Origin: Yinghuangia elevatio
GTDB lineage: Bacteria > Actinomycetota > Actinomycetes > Streptomycetales > Streptomycetaceae
DNA length: 18,403 nucleotides
Direction: 5' to 3'
Assembly (NCBI RefSeq): GCF_040649515.1
Contig: NZ_JBEZFP010000174.1
Coordinates: 1-18,403, forward strand
The notes beneath the pieces were generated by a model that searched no databases, was not told the DNA's origin, and saw nothing but the letters and a program-made list of their open reading frames with translations. Positions 1 through 7,150 of this stretch are shown piece by piece; the stretch's first letter is position 1, and every line of letters begins with the position of its first letter. The translations under genes and the position numbers were made by a program.

Positions 1-1064
1 TTGACGGCGAGTTGGGTGTGGTTGACGCCGAGGCGGTAGCGGTGTGCGTCGGCGTACGCGAACAGCCGGCCCTGGAGCATCTTGTCCGGCGAAGGACCGA
101 TGCCCGGGACGAAGTTGTTCGGCGAGAACGCGGCCTGCTCGACCTCGGCGAAGACGTTCTCCGGGTTGCGGTTGAGCACCAGGCGGCCGACCTTGATCAG
201 CGGGTAGTCGGCGTGCGGCCACACCTTGGTCAGGTCGAACGGGTTGAAGCGGTAGTTCGCCGCCTCGGCCACCGGCATGACCTGCACGTGCAGCGTCCAC
301 GACGGGAACACCCCGCGCTCGATCGCCTGGTGCAGGTCACGCTGGTGTGAGTCGGCGTCGCCGCCCGCGAGTTCGGCCGCCTGCTCGTTGGTGAGGGAGC
401 GCACGCCCTGGTTCGTCTTGAAGTGGTACTTCACCCAGAACGCCTCGCCGGCCTCGTTGACCCACTGGTAGGTGTGCGAGCCGAAGCCGTTCATGTGGCG
501 GTACGACGCGGGGATCCCACGGTCGCCGAACAGCCAGGTGATCTGGTGCGTCGCCTCCGGCGAGTGCGACCAGAAGTCCCACACGTTCTCGGCCTCGGTG
601 ATGCCGGTGAAAGGGTCGCGCTTCTGCGAGTGGATGAAGTCCGGGAACTTCAGGGGGTCCTTGATGAAGAACACCGGAGTGTTGTTGCCGACCAGATCGT
701 AATTGCCCTGCTCGGTGTAGAACTTCAGGGCGAAGCCGCGCGGGTCGCGCACCGCGTCGGACGCGCCGAGGTTGCCCGCGACCGTGGAGAACCGCAGGAA
801 CGTCTCGGTCTTGCGGCCGACTTCGCCGAGGAAGTGCGCCTTGGTGTAGCGCGACACGTCGTCGGTGACCTCGAAGAAGCCGTACGCGCCCGAGCCGCGC
901 GCGTGCACGACGCGCTCCGGGATGCGCTCGCGGTTGAAGCGGGCCAGCTTCTCCAGCAGGTACTGGTCCTGGATCAGGACCGGTCCGCCGATGCCCGCCT
1001 GCGCGGAGTTCTGGTTGTCCGCGACCGGGGCGCCGGACTCGGTCGTCAATATCTGGTCGGTCAT
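1..1064 (-). CDS. katA: Catalase, monofunctional heme type (3' end cut by window edge)
   Basis: Degrades H2O2 to water and oxygen in the cytoplasm. The visible 354 residues are most of a small- or medium-subunit catalase (usually about 485 residues). The distal-heme catalytic His is in RIPERVVHARGSGAYGFF, the catalytic Asn in LVGNNTPVFF, and the proximal heme-ligand Tyr region is RLFAYADAHRYRLG, near the truncated end. The ATG at 1064 begins MTDQILTTESGAPVADNQNS, with AGGGAG about 10 nt upstream as ribosome-binding site. It lies 180 bp downstream of allantoicase on the same strand. Urate oxidase, encoded further right, releases H2O2, so a catalase in this cluster is metabolically sensible (inference). 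The symbol is generic; the family call is very safe. Confidence 0.95.
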   Translation of the reverse strand, partial: MTDQILTTESGAPVADNQNSAQAGIGGPVLIQDQYLLEKLARFNRERIPERVVHARGSGAYGFFEVTDDVSRYTKAHFLGEVGRKTETFLRFSTVAGNLGASDAVRDPRGFALKFYTEQGNYDLVGNNTPVFFIKDPLKFPDFIHSQKRDPFTGITEAENVWDFWSHSPEATHQITWLFGDRGIPASYRHMNGFGSHTYQWVNEAGEAFWVKYHFKTNQGVRSLTNEQAAELAGGDADSHQRDLHQAIERGVFPSWTLHVQVMPVAEAANYRFNPFDLTKVWPHADYPLIKVGRLVLNRNPENVFAEVEQAAFSPNNFVPGIGPSPDKMLQGRLFAYADAHRYRLGVNHTQLAV

Positions 1065-1144
1065 GGGGTGCTGACTCCCTATCAGGTCACGCGATTCTGC
1101 GTTCTGTTCGCGGTGTTCTCGGGCGCGACTGGCGGCGGCCCGCC

Positions 1145-1247
1145 GGGACAACTCGGTCGCGGGCCGCGCCGGGACGACTCGGTTGCGGGCCGAGTCGGGA
1201 CGACTCAGTTGCGGGTCGCGCTGGGGCAACCTGGTCGCGGGTCGCTA
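1145..1247. repeat. Four imperfect 26-bp tandem repeats between allantoicase and catalase
   Basis: Units start at 1145, 1171, 1197 and 1223. Each reads approximately GGGACGACTCGGTTGCGGG followed by a variable CCGCGCC-like tail. The last unit runs into the allantoicase stop codon (1245-1247). The array fills much of the 180-bp gap upstream of catalase. Function is unknown; it may be transcribed as the allantoicase 3' UTR and catalase leader. Confidence 0.8.
1175..1197 (-). terminator. Hairpin in the allantoicase-catalase gap
   Basis: CGACTCGG (1175-1182) pairs with CCGAGTCG (1190-1197) across a 7-nt loop, within the second 26-bp repeat unit. It lies about 50 bp after the allantoicase stop with no U-tract. 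It may be a terminator or attenuator ahead of catalase; moderate support only. Confidence 0.4.
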
Positions 1248-2327
1248 GGCGTACAACTCGGCTGCCCGGCGTCGCAGTTCGGCGAGGCCTTCCGCGGTGA
1301 CGCGGCCGAGGAGCCGCAAGCGGGCGACACCGCCGTCCGGGTAGACCTCGATGCGCACGTGGCGGGCGGCCCGCTCGGGCGCCACCCGGAACCGGTGCCG
1401 GGTGTCCGGCTGTACGCGCGTCGGCGGCAGCAGCTCCCACCAGCCGGACTCGTCGGCAGGGTCGCCGTCGGTCGCCACGAGGCGGATCCAGCCGGGGGCG
1501 TTGCCCTTGTAGTGGTCGGTGTCGATCTCGACGGCCGACAGCAGCGCCGGGCCGGCGAGGCGCAGGCGCACCCAGTCGTGCCCGTCGTCGCGACGGCGCC
1601 GGGTCTCCCAGCCCTCGCCCATCACGCGGGAGCGCCCGGGGGCGTTCATGTTGTGCGGCGAGGAGAAGTACCGGTCGCTGGCCGCCTCGGCGACACCCCC
1701 GAACTCGGCGGCGAGCAGGTCGAGCGTGAGGCCGTCGAGGTAGTCGGCGTCGGGGACGACCTCGCCGTGCACGCGCAGCCGGGCGACGCCCCCGTCGGGG
1801 AAGATGTTGAGGCGTACGTGCGAGAACCGGCGCCGCTCCGCTACGTCGAACCGGTGCGCGGTGTCGCCCTTGAGGGGGCTGCGCGGCACGATCTCGGTCC
1901 ACTCGACGTCGGCGGCGAGCACCTCGTCCAGCGACGGGTGGCCGGGCAGGTACGCGGCCTCCACCGACGCGAACGGCGGGTAGTTGCCGGTGAAGTGCGC
2001 GGTGTCCACGACGACGCCGCTGACGACGCCGGCGGCGCCGAGGCGTACCACCGCCCAGTCGTGGTCGTCGGGGTGGACGTGCGGCTCCTCGGCACTGGCG
2101 CCGCGGCGCCGACGGGTCTCCCAGCCGTCCATGATCTGGCCCTTGGGGCCGAACGTGTGCGGTTGGAAGACGGGCGTCTCGGCGAGGAGGAGGTTCTCCT
2201 TGTCGGCGAACCACTCGTCGTTGGCGGCGATCACGCCGGCGCCCAGGGGGCGTCCGGCGAGGTTCACCAGATCGGCGAAGTCCGAGGTGGCGTCCACGGA
2301 CAGGGCAGGCTTGGACTCTTCGGGCAT
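1245..2327 (-). CDS. alc: Allantoicase
   Basis: Hydrolyses allantoate to ureidoglycolate and urea. At 360 residues it has the usual allantoicase length and the family's internal duplication. The first module carries IMDGWETRRRRG followed by HDWAVVRLG and DTAHFTGNYPP; the second carries GEGWETRRRRDDGHDWVRLR and DTDHYKGNAPG. Each module ends in a PDGGVARLR strand. Start ATG at 2327 (MPEESKPALSVDATSDFADL) with GGAG just upstream. It is third in the operon after glycerate kinase and allantoinase, with a 97-bp gap from allantoinase that shows no clear signal. Family and reaction are secure. Confidence 0.95.
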   Translation of the reverse strand: MPEESKPALSVDATSDFADLVNLAGRPLGAGVIAANDEWFADKENLLLAETPVFQPHTFGPKGQIMDGWETRRRRGASAEEPHVHPDDHDWAVVRLGAAGVVSGVVVDTAHFTGNYPPFASVEAAYLPGHPSLDEVLAADVEWTEIVPRSPLKGDTAHRFDVAERRRFSHVRLNIFPDGGVARLRVHGEVVPDADYLDGLTLDLLAAEFGGVAEAASDRYFSSPHNMNAPGRSRVMGEGWETRRRRDDGHDWVRLRLAGPALLSAVEIDTDHYKGNAPGWIRLVATDGDPADESGWWELLPPTRVQPDTRHRFRVAPERAARHVRIEVYPDGGVARLRLLGRVTAEGLAELRRRAAELYA

Positions 2328-2424
2328 GCGGAACTCCGGTCTCGTGCGGGGGCGCTGACGAAGGTTCAGAAACCGGTGAGCGGGGGCGGCGCGTGGCCGC
2401 GGAGGCGGCGTTCGGCGGGGCCGA

Positions 2425-3777
2425 TCACGACGCGTCCCGCTCCAGCAGTTCGCCCGCGGGCGGACCGTCGAGGTCGACCGGCACGCCGCGCAGCCACGTG
2501 GTGCGGACCACGCCGGTGAGTTCGCGGCCGGCGTACGGTGTGACCGGGTTGCGGTGGTGCAGCCCCGCCGGGTCGACGACGAACGCGGCCTCGGCGTCGA
2601 AGGCGACCAGGTCCGCGTCGCGGCCCGGCGCGATGAGGCCCTTGCGGCGCAGTCCCGCGAACCGCGCGGGACCGGTCGCCATCCAGCCCACGACGTCGGC
2701 GAGGCTGTGCCCGCGGCGCCGCGCCTCGGTCCATATGGCCGGAAGTCCCAGTTGCAGGGAGGCGATTCCGCCCCAGGCGAGGGCGAAGTCACCCTCCTCC
2801 AGCCGCTTGAGGTCGACGGTGCACGGCGAGTGGTCCGAGACGACCGCGACGAAGTCCCCGCCGCGCAGCCCGTCCCACAGGAGGTCGCGGTTGGACTCGG
2901 AGCGGATCGGCGGGCAGCACTTGAAGGCGGTGTCGCCCTCGGGGACCTGCTCGGCGGCGAGCGTGAGGTAGTGCGGGCAGGTCTCGGCGCTCGCCCGGAT
3001 GCCGTCGGCGCGCGCCTTGGCCAGCAGCGGCAGCACCTCCGCCGAGGACACGTGGAGCACATGGACGCGCGCTCCGGTCTCCCGTGCGGCGTCCAGCAGT
3101 TCGGTGACCGCGACGGCCTCCGCGGCGTCCGGGCGCGAGGCGAGGAAGTCGGCGTACGCCCGCCCGGCCCGCTGCGGCGCCGCGTCCAGGACCTCCGGCG
3201 CCTCCGCGTGGATGATCGCCAGTGCGTCGAGGCGGGCCAGTTCCGCGAGCGACTCGTCGAGTTGCTCGCGCGTCAGGTGCGGGAACTCGTCGACGCCCGA
3301 GGGCGACAGGAAGCTCTTGAAGCCGAACACACCGGCCCGGTACAGCGGTTCCAGGTCGTTGAGGTTGCCGGGCACCGCGCCGCCCCAGAAGCCGACGTCG
3401 ACGTACACCCGGCCGCGGGCCGAATCCTGCTTGGCGTGCAGCGCGTTGACCGTCGTGGTGGGCGGAATGGAGTTGAGCGGCATGTCGATGAGCGTGGTCA
3501 CGCCGCCCGCCGCCGCGGCGCGGGTCGCGCTGGGAAAGCCCTCCCACGCGGTACGCCCGGGCTCGTTGATGTGCACGTGGGTGTCGACGAGGCCCGGCAG
3601 CAGCGCCAGTTCGCCCAGGTCTTCCACCGGCGAGCCGGTCACCGAGCCGTACGGGGCGACGTCGGTGATCCGCCCGCCCGCGATGACCACGTCGGCGGCG
3701 ACCTCGCCCGTCGGGGTGACGACGCGCCGGGAGCGCAGCACGCGTGAGGCGCTCCGCGTAGAGGAAGTGGTGGTCAC
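2425..3777 (-). CDS. allB: Allantoinase (dihydroorotase-like cyclic amidohydrolase)
   Basis: Opens the hydantoin ring of allantoin to give allantoate, using a two-metal centre. The 450-residue protein shows ordered metal-ligand motifs: DTHVHINEPG (about residue 70), the carbamylatable-lysine region FGFKSFLSPSG, IIHAEAPE, VHVLHVSS, and VSDHSPCT near residue 320, where the catalytic Asp lies. ETCPHYLT and NSIPPTTT are typical of allantoinases. The chosen start is GTG at 3777, overlapping the glycerate kinase TGA as GTGA with GGAGG 7 nt upstream, so translation is probably coupled. It is the middle gene of the operon ending in allantoicase. A hydantoinase is the main alternative but the neighbours argue against it. 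Confidence 0.95.
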   Translation of the reverse strand: MTTTSSTRSASRVLRSRRVVTPTGEVAADVVIAGGRITDVAPYGSVTGSPVEDLGELALLPGLVDTHVHINEPGRTAWEGFPSATRAAAAGGVTTLIDMPLNSIPPTTTVNALHAKQDSARGRVYVDVGFWGGAVPGNLNDLEPLYRAGVFGFKSFLSPSGVDEFPHLTREQLDESLAELARLDALAIIHAEAPEVLDAAPQRAGRAYADFLASRPDAAEAVAVTELLDAARETGARVHVLHVSSAEVLPLLAKARADGIRASAETCPHYLTLAAEQVPEGDTAFKCCPPIRSESNRDLLWDGLRGGDFVAVVSDHSPCTVDLKRLEEGDFALAWGGIASLQLGLPAIWTEARRRGHSLADVVGWMATGPARFAGLRRKGLIAPGRDADLVAFDAEAAFVVDPAGLHHRNPVTPYAGRELTGVVRTTWLRGVPVDLDGPPAGELLERDAS

Positions 3778-5045
3778 CGGGCGGCCTCCTTGTGCACGAC
3801 TGCCGTGAGTTCTTTTGCCAGCAGGGCGCCCGCCTCCTCGGCGTAGCGCGCGGCGTCGGCCAGCGCGTCGCCGCCGGAGGCGAGGTCTTCGAGTGCGTAC
3901 GCCCGGACGATCCCGGCCGTCTGGAGCTGAGTCGGCGTCAGCTCCAGACGGCCGCACACCGCCACGACCGGCACCCCGGCACGGGCGGCGGCCGCGGCGA
4001 CACCCGCGGGCGCCTTGCCGTGCAGGGTCTGCGGATCGAGGCGGCCTTCCCCGGTGACGACGAGCGCGGCTCCGGCCAGGACCGCGTCGAAACCGAGGAG
4101 TTCGAGGAGGAGTTCGATGCCGGGGCGCAGGGTCGCGCCGAGGAACGCCAGGGCGCCGAAGCCCACGCCGCCGGCGGCGCCCGCGCCGGGCAGGTCGGCG
4201 ACCTCGCGGCGGCCCTCGGCATCGGCGGAAGACGCAGCGGAAGACGCGGTGGCCGGCGCGGCGGAAGACACGGCGGAAGAGGCAGCGGAAGAGGCGGTGG
4301 CCGGCGCAGCGGTAGGCGCGGCGACGTCGCGGCGTACGATCTCCGCCCAGCGCGCGAGCCCGGCCTCCAACACCGTCACGTCCTCCGGCCCCGCGCCCTT
4401 CTGCGGTCCGTAGACCGCGGCGGCACCCTTGGGTCCGAGCAGCGGGTTGTCCACGTCGGACGCGATGACCACCTCGATGCCGCCGGGGCGGTCGGCGTAC
4501 CGGCGCAGCAGGTCGGCGGCCTCCACGCGGTCCAGGGAGCGGAGCGCGGCCCCGCCGGGCGGCAGCTCGACGCCGTGCGCGTCGAGCAACCGCCCGCCGA
4601 GGGCCTGCACCATGCCGGCGCCGCCGTCGGTGCAGGCGCTCCCTCCGAGACCGAGGACGATGCGACGCGCCCCCACGCGCACCGCCTCGGCGATCAACTG
4701 GCCGACGCCGTAGCTGCTCGCGGTCAGCGGCGCCGGCTCTCCGGCGGGGAGCAGGACGAGTCCGGACGCCTCGGCGAGTTCGACCACGGCTGTGGTGCCC
4801 CGTACGGCGAAGGACGCGTCCACGGCGCGTCCGGTCGGCCCCGCCACGCGGGTCCGCACCCGGCGGAACCCGGCGGCGACCGCCGCATCGACCGTGCCGT
4901 CGCCGCCGTCGGCCACCGGGAGGCGGCGTACGTCGGCGTCCGGCAGGACCCGCAGGATCCCGTCGGCGATGTGTCCGGCGGCTTCGGCCGCGGTGAGCGT
5001 GCCCTTGAACTTGTCGGGGGCGACGACGATCGTCGGGGCTGCCAC
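3774..5045 (-). CDS. glxK: Glycerate kinase, type I (GlxK/GarK family)
   Basis: Phosphorylates D-glycerate, closing the Gcl-GlxR route from glyoxylate into glycolysis. Motifs in order: VVAPDKFKGTLTAAEAA at the N terminus, PVADGGDGTVDAA, LGLGGSACTDGGAGMVQALG, SDVDNPLLGPKGAAAVYGPQ, GAAGGVGFGALAFLGA, VVTGEGRLDPQT and GKAPAGVA. The start is GTG at 5045, preceded by GGAAAGGAG. At 423 residues it is longer than the usual 370-390, because residues about 239-273 are an Ala/Ser/Thr low-complexity insert containing a duplicated PATASSAASSA. It is the first gene of the operon and overlaps allantoinase by GTGA, tying allantoin degradation to glyoxylate assimilation. Confidence 0.93.
   Translation of the reverse strand: MAAPTIVVAPDKFKGTLTAAEAAGHIADGILRVLPDADVRRLPVADGGDGTVDAAVAAGFRRVRTRVAGPTGRAVDASFAVRGTTAVVELAEASGLVLLPAGEPAPLTASSYGVGQLIAEAVRVGARRIVLGLGGSACTDGGAGMVQALGGRLLDAHGVELPPGGAALRSLDRVEAADLLRRYADRPGGIEVVIASDVDNPLLGPKGAAAVYGPQKGAGPEDVTVLEAGLARWAEIVRRDVAAPTAAPATASSAASSAVSSAAPATASSAASSADAEGRREVADLPGAGAAGGVGFGALAFLGATLRPGIELLLELLGFDAVLAGAALVVTGEGRLDPQTLHGKAPAGVAAAAARAGVPVVAVCGRLELTPTQLQTAGIVRAYALEDLASGGDALADAARYAEEAGALLAKELTAVVHKEAAR
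4225..4307. repeat. 48-bp-period in-frame tandem duplication inside glycerate kinase
   Basis: A 35-bp segment at 4225-4259 recurs at 4273-4307 with two differences (33/35), giving a 48-bp (16-codon) period. It encodes the Ala/Ser-rich insert of glycerate kinase on the minus strand and keeps the reading frame. Confidence 0.85.
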
Positions 5046-5100
5046 GGCTTGCTCCTTTCCGGATGTCGCAGACGCTATGCGGGTCGGCGGCCGCGGGAAA

Positions 5101-5116
5101 TCGTGTGATCACACGA
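5101..5116. promoter_or_regulatory. Perfect 16-bp palindrome upstream of glycerate kinase operon
   Basis: TCGTGTGATCACACGA is fully self-complementary and lies 56 bp upstream of the glycerate kinase start, beside a TAGCGT -10-like element. Placement suggests an operator for the glycerate kinase-allantoinase-allantoicase operon. It includes GTG-N6-CAC, the general form bound by Crp-type proteins. It does not match the palindromes at the other promoters in this window. Confidence 0.6.
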
Positions 5117-5251
5117 CCGCATGGGACGGACGGGCGGTCCGATTCGGATGGTCGGACATGGATATTCGGGACACTAGGCCACGAAGGGTTGTTCCACCCG
5201 GCGGCACGGCCGCGACACCGGATCAGGTGCCGCCGGGTGGGGTCGGTGGGA

Positions 5252-5295
5252 GGGGGTGCCGCCCGGTCCGGTCGGTGGGACCGGGCAGCACCCCC
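5252..5295. terminator. Strong GC-rich hairpin downstream of gcl (distal)
   Basis: GGGGGTGC plus GCCCGGTCC (5252-5269) pairs with GGACCGGGC plus GCACCCCC (5278-5295): 17 base pairs with one C/A mismatch and an 8-nt loop. It lacks a U-tract, as is common for actinomycete terminators. It is the second of two hairpins after gcl and would also insulate the glycerate kinase promoter. Confidence 0.7.
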
Positions 5296-5382
5296 GGAGA
5301 CGGGGCCTGGTGGGAAGACGGTCCAGGGTCGGCACCGGGCGGCCCCGCCGGTCTGCGGGCCGAGGAAGTCGGCCGCTGGTGC

Positions 5383-5421
5383 GGTGGCCGGGCCCGGTGC
5401 GCGTGCCCGGACCCGGCCACC
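5383..5421 (-). terminator. Strong hairpin immediately after the gcl stop codon
   Basis: GGTGGCCGGG (5383-5392) pairs with CCCGGCCACC (5412-5421), and CCGG/CCGG continues the stem inside one mismatch; the loop is 9 nt. It begins 7 nt past the gcl stop on the minus strand. Probable primary terminator of the hyi-glxR-gcl operon. Confidence 0.75.
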
Positions 5422-5428
5422 GGTCCGG

Positions 5429-7150
5429 TCAGCCCTGCGGCAGCGGCTCGAACTCGCGGACCGCGTCGATCGCCGGGCCGTGCGGCGTGTTCGCCTCGCG
5501 CTCGATCATGATCTCCACGAGCACCGGGCGGGAGGTGGCCTGCGCCTCCTTGCGCGCCCACTCCAGCGACTCGCGGATCTCGCCGGGCTCGAAGACACGG
5601 CGGCCGGAGCAGCCGTACGCCTCCATGATCTTGACGTTGTCGGTGCCGTAGTCGTCGTAGTGGATGTCCACCTGGTAGTTCATCTCGTACGGCAGCGACG
5701 CCTGGCGGATCAGGCCCAGGTACTCGTTGTTGAGCATGATGATGACGAACGGCACGTTGTACTGCGCCGCCACCGCCAGCTCCTCGACGAGGTACTGGAA
5801 GCCGTAGTCGCCGACGATGCCGACGACCTCGGCGTTGGGGTCGCTGTTCTTGAGCGCCTTCTTGACCCCGATCGCCGCCGGGATCTCCCAGCCGAGCGGG
5901 CCGGCCTGGCCGCAGATCTGGTAGCGGCGCGGCAGGTACGCCTTCTGGTGCTGGCCGCCCCAGATCTGGTAGAGCCCGATCGCGGTGACGAAGTACGTGT
6001 TGGCGTCGAAGACCTCGTTGATCTCCTTGTACGCCCGCGGCGCCTTCACCGGCACGCTGTCGAAGTCCTCGCGGCGCGTCAGCGTCGAGCGCAGTTCCTG
6101 GACCCGGGCGACCCACGCACCGGCCTCGCGGCGCAGCCCGCGGTCCCGCGCGACCTCCAGGATCGCCCGGAGGAACAGCCGGGTGTCCGACACGATGCCC
6201 AGGTCGGGCTGGAAGACCTTGCCGATCTGGGTCGGTTCGATGTCCACGTGGATGAACTTGCGTTCGCCGCGGTACACGTCCAGCGAGCCGGTGTGCCGGT
6301 CGCCGAAGCGCGCGCCGAGGGCGAGCACGAGGTCGGACTCCAGGAACGACGCGTTGCCGTAGCGCTGCGAGGTCTGGATGCCGGTCATGCCGCTGTAGAG
6401 CGCGTGGTTCTCGTCGATCGAGCCTTTGCCCATCAGCGTGACCTGCACGGGGATCTGCAACAGCTCGGCCAGCTCGACCAGTTCCTCGTGCGCCTCGCCG
6501 ATGATGACGCCGCCGCCTGAGAGCAGCAGCGGGCGTTCGGCGGCGAGCAGCATGTCGAGGGCGGCCTCGACGCGCGGCAGGTGCGGGTGCACCTCGGCCA
6601 CCGGGAGCGGGGCGTCCAACTCGGGGTCCCACAGGATCTTCTGCTGCTGGACGTCCAGCGGCAGGTCGATCAGGACCGGGCCCGGACGGCCCGAGCGGGC
6701 GATGCGGAACGCCTCGCGGAAGATCCAGGGGGCCTGCGCGGCCTCCTTGACCTGCACGGCCCACTTGGTGACCGGCTTGGCGATCTCCACGATGTCGACC
6801 GCCTGGAACGCCTCCTGGTGCAGTTTGGAGGAGACGGCCTGGCCGGTGATGCAGACGATCGGGATCGAGTCGGCGATCGCGGTGTACAGGCCGGTGATCA
6901 TGTTGGTACCGGCCGGGCCCGAAGTGCCGATGGCGACACCGACGTTGCCGTTGGTACGCGCCCAACCGTCGGCCATGTGCGTCGCGCCCTCTTCGTGGCG
7001 GACGATCAGGTGCTCGATCGTGCCGTCGTCCTCAAGGGCCTTGTACAGCGGCAGGATCGCGGCGCCGGGACATCCGAACGCGGTGTCCACACCCTCCGAC
7101 TTGAGGACGTGGACGACGGCGTCCATCACGGGCATCAGACGAGGAGCCAT
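5429..7150 (-). CDS. gcl: Glyoxylate carboligase (tartronate-semialdehyde synthase), with Glu at the usual Val position
   Basis: ThDP-dependent enzyme joining two glyoxylates into tartronate semialdehyde with loss of CO2. The 573-residue length fits. Gcl-type features: AFGCPGAAILPLYKAL, IGTSGPAGTNMITGLYTA, ITGQAVSSKLHQEAFQAVDI, ICGQAGPLGWEIPAAIGVKK and VVGIVGDYGFQYLVEELAVA, with the ThDP/Mg GDYGF...NNEYLG motif, then LNNEYLGLIRQASLP. Residues 51-55 read RHEEG, with Glu53 aligning with E. coli Gcl Val51 by my eye alignment; most other ThDP enzymes carry a catalytic Glu there. ATG at 7150 overlaps the upstream reductase stop (ATGA). Acetolactate synthase is the alternative, but the rest of the protein and the hyi/glxR neighbours favour Gcl. 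Confidence 0.92.
   Translation of the reverse strand: MAPRLMPVMDAVVHVLKSEGVDTAFGCPGAAILPLYKALEDDGTIEHLIVRHEEGATHMADGWARTNGNVGVAIGTSGPAGTNMITGLYTAIADSIPIVCITGQAVSSKLHQEAFQAVDIVEIAKPVTKWAVQVKEAAQAPWIFREAFRIARSGRPGPVLIDLPLDVQQQKILWDPELDAPLPVAEVHPHLPRVEAALDMLLAAERPLLLSGGGVIIGEAHEELVELAELLQIPVQVTLMGKGSIDENHALYSGMTGIQTSQRYGNASFLESDLVLALGARFGDRHTGSLDVYRGERKFIHVDIEPTQIGKVFQPDLGIVSDTRLFLRAILEVARDRGLRREAGAWVARVQELRSTLTRREDFDSVPVKAPRAYKEINEVFDANTYFVTAIGLYQIWGGQHQKAYLPRRYQICGQAGPLGWEIPAAIGVKKALKNSDPNAEVVGIVGDYGFQYLVEELAVAAQYNVPFVIIMLNNEYLGLIRQASLPYEMNYQVDIHYDDYGTDNVKIMEAYGCSGRRVFEPGEIRESLEWARKEAQATSRPVLVEIMIEREANTPHGPAIDAVREFEPLPQG

Larger units (their letters stand above)
5046..5428. other. 383-bp gene-free region between the gcl and glycerate kinase operons
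   Basis: No credible protein gene is visible on either strand. It holds the glycerate kinase ribosome-binding site (about 5052-5060), a TAGCGT -10-like hexamer on the minus strand (5072-5077) without a convincing -35, the perfect palindrome at 5101-5116, and two strong hairpins downstream of gcl (5252-5295 and 5383-5421). The stretch 5117-5220 shows nothing I can name. Confidence 0.7.

Noticed and set aside
1089..1120. Repeated TTCTG/GAAC elements upstream of catalase as operators
   Set aside because: They lack the CGGAA half and regular spacing; too short to separate from chance.
423..2519. 698-residue open frame on the plus strand across catalase and allantoicase
   Set aside because: Antisense shadow of two clear enzymes; Arg/Gly/Val-rich composition with no recognisable domain.
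3778..5112. N-terminal extension of the allantoinase frame
   Set aside because: Overlaps glycerate kinase in another frame with no homologous content; allantoinase starts at the GTG at 3777 with a good ribosome-binding site.
5429..7150. Acetolactate synthase as the identity of gcl, because of the RHEEG motif
   Set aside because: Most other segments and the coupled hyi and glxR genes match glyoxylate carboligase; the Glu is reported as an oddity instead.
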